Position numbers and translations under genes: made by a program. Positions 1 to 7,541 of a stretch of 9,286 nucleotides of DNA are shown here, piece by piece. The first letter of the stretch is position 1. Every line of letters begins with the position of its first letter. Origin of the DNA: Candidatus Poribacteria bacterium (lineage in GTDB: Bacteria > Poribacteria > WGA-4E > UBA9662); the NCBI GenBank assembly GCA_002699335.1, contig PACG01000015.1:1-9286 (forward strand). The letters run 5' to 3'. The notes under the pieces are model-generated. The model was not told where the DNA came from, made no database searches, and saw nothing but the letters and a program-made list of their open reading frames with translations.

Positions 1-981
1 CCGGCATTACCTGTGCACTGCTGTTCCCAAGCCTGTTGCACTTGGCTCATTCCGTATTGGTGGGTAATCAACTTGTCTAATTGTTCATCGACTTGGCCAA
101 TTACCTTGATCAAGGCCGGGAAGTGGGACAGATTATAGTGTCAGTTTCCACGTAGAACAATATCCTGGCGAATCATACACGACTGGCCTCCAGGGGGAAA
201 TCCTCCCTTCACCGATGAAACAGGCTTGTTCCTTTCGACGCAGGGCCTCGACCATCAATCGGTGAGCGGCGGACGTACCGGAACAGTCCAGAGCTTTGTC
301 AACCCCCAGACCGTCGGTCAAATCCATAATCTTGTCCAGAATACTTTCGTCGGTGGGGTCAAAAACAGTGATTGCTCCCAGTTCTTGGGCTAAGTTGGCT
401 CGAAAGGTTGACTCTCCACCGCAATTACTTTGGCTCCTCGATAGTGGCCGTTGACCACACCACCGAGTCCGACTGCCCCCATGCCGGTAATCATTACTGT
501 GTCCAAGGCGTTGACATTCATCTGTTGCATAGCCCCAAACGTTGGTCCTAGACCGCAACAGGCCATACCGGCGTGCTGGTAGCTAATGTCTTGGGGAAAG
601 GGTGAAAGCAGCCAATCCGGTTTGAGGATATGTTGAGCGTAGGTGTGCCTGGCTGTTTGGCCTTCTGGCAGCCGTCTTCCGTTTGGCAGTGGATATGTTC
701 ACCATCCAAGCAAAGCTAGCAAATGCTACAACTGTGTCCCGGCTGGACAACGACACGGTCTCCTACCTTACACGACCTGATTGAACCACTTCTACCACTT
801 CACCCGCGGCTTCATGTCCGAGGCCTACTGCATCCTGCTCACGTTCCCTTTGGGAGATTTTATATTCGGTACACATGGGCACCGAGCGAATTTTAACCAG
901 CACAAAATCCTCGACTGGCTGTGGATCGGGTCGGTCAACGGTTCCACCAGAACCGTTGGCAAACATCGCTGCAATCTTCAT
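1..981 (-). pseudogene. Zinc-dependent alcohol dehydrogenase (MDR family), frameshifted and interrupted; 3' end beyond window
   Basis: Seen: the gene starts at ATG 981-979 (MKIAAMF) behind an AGGGGG ribosome site. Frame 1 carries the catalytic zinc Cys (VPMCTEYK) and GLGHEAAGEV. A 1-nt shift near 766-775 leads to VGDRVVVQPGHSC and the structural zinc pattern C-x2-C-x2-C-x7-C, interrupted by TAG at 716-718. From about 653 to 390 an open stretch without a start codon encodes the substrate side and the Rossmann turn GMGAVGLGGVVNG. Another shift gives FRANLAQELGAITVF through ALDCSG and CFIGEG. A last shift near 209 gives the C-terminus, with TGA at 141-143 where GNWHYNL is expected. The protein would have been about 340 residues of cytosolic NAD(P)-dependent dehydrogenase; the last ten or so residues lie beyond position 1. 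Family assignment is firm. Substrate is unknown. At least three frameshifts and two nonsense codons make a functional product very unlikely. Confidence 0.9.
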
Positions 982-989
982 TTCAATTT

Positions 990-995
990 CCCCCT
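990..995 (-). promoter_or_regulatory. Ribosome binding site of the dehydrogenase pseudogene
   Basis: The minus strand reads AGGGGG eight bases before the ATG at 981-979. It fixes the original start of the decayed dehydrogenase and shows that the translation signal survives although the gene does not. Confidence 0.6.
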
Positions 996-1189
996 AGCGA
1001 ATTATTGGATTTGTTTTCTGTATAAACTGTATGGATATTAGCCATAGAAGTCAAGAGATGAAGGTGGATTGTATTAGTGGAAGGAATTGAGAGGATGTGG
1101 GATCGAGTATTGAAATTAGAGGTCAAATGGATGTAAAGAAAGAAATTGACCACCTAGGTCGACTTTTGCTGTGAGTCATTACAATTGCC

Positions 1190-1198
1190 TGCTATAAT
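1190..1198 (+). promoter_or_regulatory. Extended -10 promoter for the membrane protein gene
   Basis: TGCTATAAT contains a perfect TATAAT at 1193-1198 preceded by the extended -10 TG at 1190-1191. No good -35 box lies at 17 bp; TTGCTG at 1166-1171 would give a 21-bp spacer, and extended -10 promoters can do without one. Transcription would begin near 1204-1206, leaving a leader of roughly 60 nt before the ATT at 1265 or 110 nt before the TTG at 1313. The promoter faces away from the dehydrogenase pseudogene. Confidence 0.55.
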
Positions 1199-1204
1199 GG
1201 ATAT

Positions 1205-1220
1205 CGCTTTTAAGAAAGCG
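1205..1220 (+). promoter_or_regulatory. 5'-UTR hairpin
   Basis: CGCTTT (1205-1210) and AAAGCG (1215-1220) form a perfect six-base-pair stem with the tetraloop TAAG. It lies where the transcript from the TATAAT at 1193-1198 should begin, so it could be a 5'-terminal stabilising stem. It lacks a T tract and is not a terminator. Its role is inferred from position only. Confidence 0.35.
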
Positions 1221-1254
1221 TATTTCACCTCATTAGATCAAATCAAGTCAAACT

Positions 1255-1267
1255 GGAGTCAGGCATT
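1255..1267 (+). promoter_or_regulatory. Probable real ribosome site and non-AUG (ATT) start of the membrane protein
   Basis: GGAG at 1255-1258 is followed after six bases by ATT (1265-1267), in frame with the gene annotated from TTG 1313. The frame is open back to 1214. Translation from here adds 16 residues, beginning (M)NSPASFRQPDITFRS, a hydrophilic, Arg-containing lead-in to the first membrane helix. The TTG at 1313 has no purine-rich site before it and would start inside the helix. ATT is a rare start codon; alternatively an ancestral ATG mutated. Confidence 0.45.
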
Positions 1268-1312
1268 AACTCCCCAGCATCATTTCGTCAGCCGGACATC
1301 ACCTTTCGTTCA

Positions 1313-3187
1313 TTGATCATCGGCCTAATTATGGTGGTGATCAATGCCTACTGGCTAACGGTCACTAGCGAATTGACCGTATCCTTATTGACCTTTGTCT
1401 CGCTCTTTTTTAATGCTGTTTTCACCCTATTTATATTGGTTGCCATCAACGGATTAGTGCGGTCGAAACTACCGGACAAGGCCCTAACAGCACAAGAATT
1501 ACTTACCATCTATATTATGGTAGTCATGGTGTCCACTGTGGGTGGGCATACGCTGATGACCTTCTTGGTGGGCATAATTGCCCACCCGATTTGGTTTGCC
1601 ACCTCAGAAAACGAATGGGGCAGCTTGTTTGGGCACCACATTCCATCTTGGTTCGTCGCCGACACCAGCGTATTGGAGAATTTCTACAGTGGTGAATCCT
1701 CTATCTATACCCTTGAATATGTAAAAGGTTGGATCGTGCCTGTTTTGGCTTGGGCAGGTTTTATTGCCCTGATTTGGTTTGTGCTAATTTGCCTGAATGT
1801 GCTGATTCGACGACAGTGGGTCGAATACGAAAGATTGGCCTATCCCATCATCCAACTGCCAGTAAGAATGACAGTTGAGAGCCAATCTTTTTGGCGACAT
1901 CACGGTATGTGGCTGGGTGTTGGTGTAGCGGCTTCGATCGAGATCTTGGCCGGCTTGAACTATCTGTTTCCGGCCGTTCCCTCCCTCTATGTTAAATTTT
2001 ACTCTCTCAATTGGTTCTTTACCGAAGCACCATGGAACCATATGGGTTGGTTGCCAATTTCAGCTTTTCCTTTCATTATCGGTCTGACCTTCTTTGTTCC
2101 GCTCGATATCTCCTTTACGGCTTGGTTTTTTTATCTTCTCAAGAAGGCAGAACGGGTAGTGCGACAAGGCATGTTGGGCGAAGAATCGCTCCACTTCTAT
2201 GAACGCGCAGGTGGAGCTTGGATCGCTGTTGGTGTATTAGCCATGTGGGGAACACGCCGACATCTGCTTCACATTTGGCGGTCGATTATTCGTTGGCCAC
2301 CAGATCAGACATTAGACGATTCCGGCGAGCCGCTGCGCTATCAGACAGCTATTGTCGGACTTTTTCTTGGTCTGACAGGATTAATCATCTTCTCAGCCGC
2401 AGCTGGCATGTCTTGGTTGGGGATTGTCGGTTTTCTCGTTCTCTATTTGGTGATGAGTTTCGGCGTGACCCGAGTTCGGTCTGAACAGGGGCCACCTTCG
2501 CACGAAATTTTGTATTTAGATCCAGCACGGCTGTTGGTATCTGGGCTTGGAGCTAAAAACGTCGGAACAGGTAATTTGACCATTTTATCCTTCTATTACT
2601 GGCTGAACCGCCTCAATACAGCCCCACCAATGCCTAATCAACTGGAGGCGTTTAAGATCGCCGAACGGGCTAAAATCAGTAGCCAAAAACTAGTCTGGGT
2701 AATGATGCTGGCTACGGTGGTTGGCACGCTGGCCTCCTTCTGGGCCTACCTCGATATTCTTTACCACTACGGAGCCGATTCCGTGCCGGGCTATATCGTC
2801 GGCATTGGCCGGGAGACATTTGGCCATCGACTGAAAACTTGGCTTACTCATCCCGCCCAACCGGCAGAAGGGCCGCTTCAAGGCCTAGCTATTGGTGCTA
2901 TCATTACTTCATGCCTCTACTTTTTGCGAGGCCGATTTTTCTGGTGGCCGTTCTCACCCATTGGTTATGCAATGATCGCAGCCCCTTCGGGTGGACTTTC
3001 CGACTATTGGTTTTCGGTCTTTTTAGGCTGGTTAGTCAAGCTGATTATCGTTAAGCAGTCTGGGCTGAAATTTAACCAGAAGGCGGCCTTCTTCTTTTTG
3101 GGTTTTATTTTGGGCGACTATGTAACGGCTATCGGCTGGAGTCTGATTGGTGTGGTCTTTAACGTTGATACCTATGTACTGTGGTAG
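1313..3187 (+). CDS. Polytopic inner-membrane protein, DUF6785/DUF6784-like family
   Basis: This intact frame encodes 624 residues (640 if it starts at the ATT 1265). Seen: about 12 to 13 hydrophobic segments, at roughly 1-19, 22-46, 61-93, 138-165, 198-222, 245-276, 300-314, 345-386 (two), 458-488, 522-540, 545-576 and 590-617. Conserved-looking motifs include RRQWVEYERLAYPIIQLP (166-183), RVRSEQGPPSHEILYLDP (387-404) and FWWPFSPIGYAM (543-554). These match, from memory, large uncharacterised membrane proteins annotated DUF6785/DUF6784 in Poribacteria and other host- or particle-associated bacteria; a transporter-like fold is likely but no substrate is known. It has its own promoter and hairpin leader, and no cotranscribed partner. 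It is one of only two complete open genes here, so it is probably under selection. The final TAG ends at 3187. Confidence 0.85.
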   Translation: MIIGLIMVVINAYWLTVTSELTVSLLTFVSLFFNAVFTLFILVAINGLVRSKLPDKALTAQELLTIYIMVVMVSTVGGHTLMTFLVGIIAHPIWFATSENEWGSLFGHHIPSWFVADTSVLENFYSGESSIYTLEYVKGWIVPVLAWAGFIALIWFVLICLNVLIRRQWVEYERLAYPIIQLPVRMTVESQSFWRHHGMWLGVGVAASIEILAGLNYLFPAVPSLYVKFYSLNWFFTEAPWNHMGWLPISAFPFIIGLTFFVPLDISFTAWFFYLLKKAERVVRQGMLGEESLHFYERAGGAWIAVGVLAMWGTRRHLLHIWRSIIRWPPDQTLDDSGEPLRYQTAIVGLFLGLTGLIIFSAAAGMSWLGIVGFLVLYLVMSFGVTRVRSEQGPPSHEILYLDPARLLVSGLGAKNVGTGNLTILSFYYWLNRLNTAPPMPNQLEAFKIAERAKISSQKLVWVMMLATVVGTLASFWAYLDILYHYGADSVPGYIVGIGRETFGHRLKTWLTHPAQPAEGPLQGLAIGAIITSCLYFLRGRFFWWPFSPIGYAMIAAPSGGLSDYWFSVFLGWLVKLIIVKQSGLKFNQKAAFFFLGFILGDYVTAIGWSLIGVVFNVDTYVLW

Positions 3188-3308
3188 GTTAAGGCTCATG
3201 TTGAGATGAGTAAAGGTTAGAAACTAGCTTTATATCCAACGTTAGCAGGTTCCTTTCGCATAGTCACAGACCCTTCTTTATTTTCCCAAATTTGAATATA
3301 TCAGCCTG

Positions 3309-3555
3309 ATCCAAAAAATCAAAACCTACACCTGCCGGGTATGCGACTGCCCCAACCTCGTCAAGAATGGCACCAATCGCCGAGGGTAGCAACAGCATCA
3401 TTGCCAAGCTGGCGGTACATATCGGCTTTTAGAACCCAAATCCAAAGGCAAAAAACGTTCTCTCCAATCGATACAGGCCTCATGGTTAATTTTCAGGGAC
3501 GGGTATAGATGGCACTGGGCTGTGGAAGTCTCGGGTTGGTCGAGTTGGATCCTAG
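3309..3555 (+). mobile_element. IS1-family-like transposase N-terminal domain, degenerate
   Basis: The frame from about 3312 reads QKIKTYTCRVCDCPN then LVKNGTNRRG, TAG at 3387-3389, then QQHHCQAGGTYRLLEPKSK. This matches the N-terminal zinc ribbon of IS1-type transposases: a first CxxC, the KNGTNRxGSQRYxC stretch, and a second CxxCG followed by LEPK. The second CxxC is broken, its last Cys replaced by Gly (3411-3413). The TAG sits where Ser is usual, so a TCG-to-TAG change is likely. Downstream, WAVEVSGWSSWI (to about 3552) weakly resembles the helix-turn-helix ending in SRWI. There is no start codon, no catalytic DDE part and no terminal repeats that I could see. It lies directly before the truncated hydrolase. 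An isolated zinc-ribbon protein of another kind cannot be excluded. Confidence 0.5.
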
Positions 3556-4045
3556 ACACTGCTTATAAAGAAAAATCCCTCAGAAAAGCAGGTCATGGAT
3601 GGTGACAAGCGATGGACGAATCTCGCTAATGGTGGTCGGAGTGTAGAGGGCTCTACCATTGAATGCCCATTCCTGTTACCATATGAACACAAGGGTACCA
3701 GGTATTACTATCTGTTTTGTACCTGGGGCGAAAACGGACCGAGAAGATGGAACAAGTATGAGATTATGGTAGGACGTGCAACTTCACCTAAAGGCCCTTA
3801 CCTCGACAAAAAGGCGTTCGTATGGATAAAGAACACGGTCCCGGTTCCGGCGGTACACAGCTCCTGGACAATAGCGGTAAGATGATCGGTGATACTCTTT
3901 ATCAGATCCCCGGACATCAGGCGTATGCAAATATCCTGTGGCCAACGGCACATACAAATATGTTCTTTCATTCCATTTCCACCCATACGGCGGTGGAGCA
4001 GAAAGCCTCGCCGCCAAGGTAATGAATTTCGATGCAGAGGGCTAA
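3556..4045 (+). pseudogene. C-terminal part of a GH43 (arabinanase-like) glycoside hydrolase in three frames
   Basis: The first frame reads DKRWTNLANGGRSVEG, IECPFL, YYYLFCTWGENG and YEIMVGRATSPKGPYLDKK. This is the GH43 blade pattern in which a GRSVEG/IECP loop, a YYLF strand, a YxIMVGRS strand and GPYxDKxG follow one another. At a run of A (3808-3812) one base appears lost; the second frame continues GVRMDKEHGPGSGGTQLL and IPGHQAYANI. Another shift near 3940 leads to ANGTYKYVLSFHFHPYGGG, then ESLAAKVMNFDAEG and TAA at 4043-4045. The family normally exceeds 300 residues; about 160 remain and the N-terminal catalytic half is gone. An intact enzyme would cleave arabinose-containing polysaccharide, probably outside the cytoplasm. 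Family fairly sure, substrate not. Confidence 0.7.
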
Positions 4046-4311
4046 CCAAGTAGTATCGAAAGAAGATTTTGTCCCTACTAAAAGGTGAGATAGGGGCCTT
4101 CTTTCTAAAGTACAAATAGTCACTATAGCCAACTCGGTTTCTAGGTATAAGCCAAGCCTCTGGGGCATGCCATCACTTAAGCTAACCAACAGCCACATCT
4201 TGGCTACCTGCTATATTGCTATCTTCGTCCTGGCGACTAGCCATGCTGGATCGGCATCGTGCCGTCTTTGTAGCTGACTCACCCAGTGGTAAAGGCGCAA
4301 CTTCGAAGGGG

Positions 4312-4990
4312 TCAGGGGTTAACAGATTCCGACACACAACGAAATCCGCTGGCCGCATCGGTTTGGTCTGGTTTAGCAGTTGACCGATCGGCAACCCTAA
4401 GGATCCTGTACCATCGGACCACGCATCTCCTCGCAACACTCACTGCACGCCAGACACAGGTCCAGTTGGATTATTCGTTGGCGACTGTTGACAATAGTTG
4501 GCGTCATACCAATCCAAACACCATTCATAAACATGCCTGCCACATCATATAGTCCATATCCATTAGCCTCAAACTGCTTAATGGGTGCAATTCTACAATC
4601 TCAGTTATCTTTGCCGTCAGTAGCACTGTAATTGGCCTGGTCGTGGCTTATGTCATCACCCCAAGGGATATCTTTTGCTCGCTAGTCCTCCTCTGGCCGC
4701 ATATTCCCATTTGGCTTCGCTAGGCGGTCGTTTGCCCGCCTATTGAGTGTACGCAACAGCATCGTGCCACGTGACATAAATCATTGGATGTTGATCAGTT
4801 GTCGAGAATTGGTTGGCTTGGCCCCATCGGCTGAAATTGTAATCGCTGTCTTCTACGAAGTATCTGAAGGCAACAACTGTTACTTCGTGGACATCGATAT
4901 AAAAAGCGTTCAGTTCAACTGAATGGGCAAGCTGAGATGGAGCCAGCTGTGAAGAGAAAAAGGGGCCCAATTAAGGGCAGCTAATACCCG
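4312..4990 (-). pseudogene. SUMF1/EgtB/PvdO (formylglycine-generating enzyme-like) protein, broken
   Basis: Read from 4970 down, one frame gives HSVELNAFYIDVHEVTV and FRYFVED, then AGKRPPSEAKWEYAARGG with TAG (4740-4742) replacing the Trp of WAGKRLPTEAEWEYAARGG. It continues RYPWGDD and, after TGA 4601-4603, FEANGYGLYDVAG. A one-base loss near 4535 shifts to NVYEWCLDWYDANYCQQS, and TGA at 4440-4442 precedes VLRGDAWSDGTGS. A further shift near 4400 yields RVADRSTAKPDQTDAASGFR then CVSESVNP and a stop at 4314-4312. These are the hallmark SUMF1-fold motifs in order (FYIDxxEVT, LPTEAEWEYA, GNVWEW, RGGSW, GFRC). Whether it oxidised a sulfatase Cys or acted as a sensor or adaptor cannot be told. 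Three stops and two shifts make it nonfunctional. It abuts a TIR relic on its 5' side. Confidence 0.88.
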
Positions 4991-5014
4991 CTTGATACCC
5001 CATACACGAGCTAT

Positions 5015-5157
5015 CTATTGCGCGGTATCAATGACATACAAATCGACCCAGGCTTGACGGTCACGAGCTTTGAGTTGGTCGAAAAAATGGGCAGAAAATC
5101 GGTGTCACAATGAGAATCAGAAATGAAAACAGCGGCCGGTTCGGCGGATTTCGTGTT
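5015..5157 (-). pseudogene. N-terminal third of a TIR domain
   Basis: From 5157 the minus strand reads KSAEPAAVFISDSHCDTDF; after a one-base shift near 5098 it continues AHFFDQLKARDRQAWVDLYV then IDTAQ and TAG at 5017-5015. The order VFISxSHxDxxF, LxxQLKARGxxxWVD and the following acidic-Ile turn is the strand A to helix A to strand B pattern of bacterial TIR domains (consensus FISYSHKD ... LKARG ... VWVD). Only about 45 of some 130 residues remain; the helix carrying the catalytic Glu of NADase-type TIR domains is absent, so no activity is possible. A SUMF1-like relic begins within about 45 nt downstream on the same strand. The two may be the remains of one fusion protein joined by an internal deletion, or of two separate genes. 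Confidence 0.6.
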
Positions 5158-5221
5158 ACTAGCTAGATAGCCAGTGAGAATCCAGAACAAACTTTACAGT
5201 TTCAAAATAGAGAGGTATTGA

Positions 5222-5332
5222 AGATACAGCAGCAAAAACGACACGAAACGGTCGATCCAGGCACAACTTAATCAACTCCAAGCAGAGCTTATGCCTGAGG
5301 CTAGGATATCAAGCCTGACGACATTTGACTGA
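5222..5332 (+). other. Short open stretch, possible C-terminal coiled-coil scrap
   Basis: The plus frame after TGA 5219-5221 encodes 36 residues including IQAQLNQLQAELMPEARIS and stops at TGA 5330-5332. The IQAQLNQLQAEL part has a heptad-like spacing of hydrophobic residues. No start codon or ribosome site is visible. This is the only coding hint in the 268 bases between the TIR relic and the PhyH gene, and it may be chance. Confidence 0.15.
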
Positions 5333-5378
5333 GCTTGACCTCCCCGATAATCTCCACCACCGTAGGACCAACAACTAA

Positions 5379-5393
5379 TCCCCACTCAGGGGA
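5379..5393 (-). terminator. Possible weak terminator of the PhyH-HEAT gene
   Basis: On the minus strand TCCCC-TGAGT-GGGGA forms a five-base-pair, GC-rich stem followed by TTAGTTGTT. It lies about 33 nt after the stop codon at 5426. The stem is short and the T tract interrupted, so strength is doubtful. Confidence 0.3.
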
Positions 5394-5425
5394 AAGTCAG
5401 TGACATTTCCTGATGGATCATCACA

Positions 5426-7300
5426 CTAAACCCGATAAGCCCCTTCCGAGACGCGACGAAGATAGTAGTATTGGAGATGCCCATTGTCCAATTCGGCAAA
5501 AGTCTCGTTTCCGTCGACCAGTAGAAAGCGAAGGCGGTCATCCTTATCTTGCAAGATGTGAACGACCTCCGTCAGTGGTCGCCTATACTGATTTTCAAAA
5601 GCTGTAGCCACAATCGATTTCGCCGTTTCTGCATCGCTCAGGTCGAAGTCAGGCTCTTCTATTGGAATTTCTAAAACTTTAATTTTGCCGCCTTGGTAAT
5701 TAAACCAACGAGAGGTTCTCAAGAACGAAACCAAAGCCTTTAGAGCTTCAGTTGTCCCAATTCGGCTCAGGGCTTCAGCCGAAAAAGCGCGTATATAGGG
5801 GGAACTGGATTTTAAGGCGGCAGTTAGAGCAGGGATAGCTGCTTCGGCATCGGCACCAATCCGAACTAATGCTTGGGCTGAGAAGAGGGCCAAAGCTGGA
5901 TCCTGTTCGTTCTCTAAAATCTGAATTAGTGTTGGTACGATTTCAGACAAAGGTTGTTTAATAATGCCTAATGCCGACACCGCATGTTGTCGGACGGGTT
6001 CCGCTTCATCGGTCAAAACGTGCTGCAACGCAGCCCCCCCTATAGCCGCCCGCCAACCCATTTCACCCAAAGCATAGGCCGATTGTGCTTGAATGTGTTC
6101 TTCTGGATGGGTCAGCGCTTGGCTAAGTGCCGGGACCGCTGCCTCACCTACAGCAGCCAAACCATGAGCCGCATGCGAAATATGGAGAATTGGTTCCTCT
6201 TGGTAGGCGGCTTTCCCATCTTCCAACCGTTTGATTAACGGATCAACCGCCTCAGCACCGATAGCGGATAGGGCATAAGTCGCATTTAGGCACATAGGTT
6301 CATAATCGTCCAGCAAGCAATCAACCAAAGCCGGAATAGCGACATTGGCCTCTTGCCTCCGGAAACCGAGTTCGTTGGCGGCTTGTAGTCGTTGTGCAGG
6401 ATCGTCAGCAGACAATTGGTTGATCCAATATTTGACTTCTATTTCTGAATTCGACCGATTGCTCTGAAATAGGTCGGATTTACCTGATAACCAATTCCAA
6501 ATATAGGTCCACATAATTTCGTGGTCGTCGGAAACCAAGTTGGTTTCAGGGCGTTGCCACAGGTCATCTGTGTTGTACCACGATGGTTGAGTCGGTTCTT
6601 CCGTTCGCATATAGACGAACTTCATACCGTAGCGGGCTAAGTCTTGATGGTTGAGAAAGACCGAGTGGGCAATATCGAAATGCATGATCCAAACAACTCC
6701 TAGCCCACCTTGTAAGGTGGCTAGAGTACGGTTGGTAAAGGTGTCTGGCAAAAGGAAGGTACCATCGTTTTGTTGTTCGGGAATCATGTGCCGAGTATCA
6801 ACACCTTCGGGAGTAACTCGGCGTAGATATTGATTGCCTGGAATTAGACACGTTGGCCCTAATTCAATTGGACATTCTTGCGGAAAATAGAATAAAATGG
6901 CCCATCTGGGTAAGCGATGCCGGGGCCGTTTGCCAGTAGCGTGTCCATCTTTGTGCAGAGGCATAGTCAGACCATGACCCCCTTCTAAGGGAGTACCAGG
7001 GAAATTTGGGTGGCAGTGACGATGGGGATGAAGCACAAAACCGTTTCCTAAGATGCTGGTCAAAGCACCTTGAACTTGTGGTGTCTCGAGGACATCCTGC
7101 AACTCATGAACCATTGGTAGGATGTTGTTGAGCGGATTATAACGACGTTCTGACGTCGTCGAACGGCCAAAAATAGCATCTGTTTTATCAAAAATGCGTT
7201 GATGCAATTCAGCGGGTAGGTCAGTCTGGACTTTAACAAAGCCGTTAACAATGAAGCCCCGCATCTGTTCATCGGCCAAAAGATGTTGTGTATCAATCAC
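5426..7300 (-). CDS. Phytanoyl-CoA dioxygenase (PhyH)-like oxygenase fused to HEAT repeats
   Basis: This intact 624-residue frame starts at GTG 7300-7298 behind an AAAGGAG ribosome site. Residues 1-270 resemble the PhyH family of Fe(II)/2-oxoglutarate oxygenases. The iron-binding HxD is LHKDGH (His116, Asp118). The distal His is most likely His212 (HFDIAHS), with Arg223 eleven residues later as the probable 2-oxoglutarate carboxylate ligand. GPTCLIPGNQY (148-158) is the typical strand-loop of the family. Residues 285-520 hold about seven HEAT/PBS-lyase-like repeats with recurring AxxALxxIG and VPAL motifs. The last 100 residues are unassigned; there is no signal peptide, so it is probably cytosolic. 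It likely hydroxylates a small molecule or protein, with the HEAT solenoid as a docking platform; the substrate is unknown. It stands alone, flanked by relics, and appears monocistronic. Confidence 0.9.
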   Translation of the reverse strand: MIDTQHLLADEQMRGFIVNGFVKVQTDLPAELHQRIFDKTDAIFGRSTTSERRYNPLNNILPMVHELQDVLETPQVQGALTSILGNGFVLHPHRHCHPNFPGTPLEGGHGLTMPLHKDGHATGKRPRHRLPRWAILFYFPQECPIELGPTCLIPGNQYLRRVTPEGVDTRHMIPEQQNDGTFLLPDTFTNRTLATLQGGLGVVWIMHFDIAHSVFLNHQDLARYGMKFVYMRTEEPTQPSWYNTDDLWQRPETNLVSDDHEIMWTYIWNWLSGKSDLFQSNRSNSEIEVKYWINQLSADDPAQRLQAANELGFRRQEANVAIPALVDCLLDDYEPMCLNATYALSAIGAEAVDPLIKRLEDGKAAYQEEPILHISHAAHGLAAVGEAAVPALSQALTHPEEHIQAQSAYALGEMGWRAAIGGAALQHVLTDEAEPVRQHAVSALGIIKQPLSEIVPTLIQILENEQDPALALFSAQALVRIGADAEAAIPALTAALKSSSPYIRAFSAEALSRIGTTEALKALVSFLRTSRWFNYQGGKIKVLEIPIEEPDFDLSDAETAKSIVATAFENQYRRPLTEVVHILQDKDDRLRFLLVDGNETFAELDNGHLQYYYLRRVSEGAYRV

Positions 7301-7305
7301 GAAAA

Positions 7306-7312
7306 CTCCTTT
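7306..7312 (-). promoter_or_regulatory. Ribosome binding site of the PhyH-HEAT gene
   Basis: The minus strand reads AAAGGAG five bases before GTG 7300-7298. This strong site decides in favour of the GTG start over any internal ATG. Confidence 0.8.
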
Positions 7313-7541
7313 GGTGTCGAGAAGAGGTTACCTATCTATTTTGGAGTGGTATTTTAACCAGATGAAATCTCTAGTTAGAGTTGAGAATGGCAGTTGTTGT
7401 AGCATAATTGCTCAAACAGATTCAAGCCTAAGCAAAGACCAATTCCTTAGTACTATTGGCTTTTGGTTTCTCTATCTTGTCGATGTGTCTGCGTGATGCT
7501 CACATCCCTTTCGCTACCTTCCGAGTTAGACACAATCTGTG

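Noticed and set aside
781..1041. 86-codon plus-strand open frame
   Set aside because: It lies antisense to the first exon-like part of the dehydrogenase pseudogene, has no ribosome site and no recognisable protein pattern; the minus strand explains the sequence.
1784..3054. Several 60- to 90-codon open frames on both strands within the membrane protein gene
   Set aside because: They are out-of-frame shadows of an intact gene, without ribosome sites or protein-like motifs.
3195..3210. CTCAT / ATGAG hairpin just after the membrane protein stop
   Set aside because: The stem is five AT-rich pairs with no T tract; too weak to call a terminator.
4046..4311. Gap between GH43 and SUMF1 relics
   Set aside because: Read in all frames without finding motifs; CCCTA and TAGGG around 4072-4096 could pair loosely but do not form a convincing terminator.
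4286..4552. 88-codon plus-strand open frame
   Set aside because: It is antisense to the C-terminal SUMF1 motifs (EWCLDWYD, GFRC), which are far more specific.
1313..7300. Both intact genes encode exactly 624 residues
   Set aside because: The proteins are unrelated and the equal length is coincidence, the more so since the first probably starts 16 codons upstream.
7369..7380. CTCTA-GT-TAGAG palindrome upstream of the PhyH-HEAT gene
   Set aside because: It is a short AT-rich dyad about 70 bases before the start without a clear promoter nearby; operator status would be a guess.
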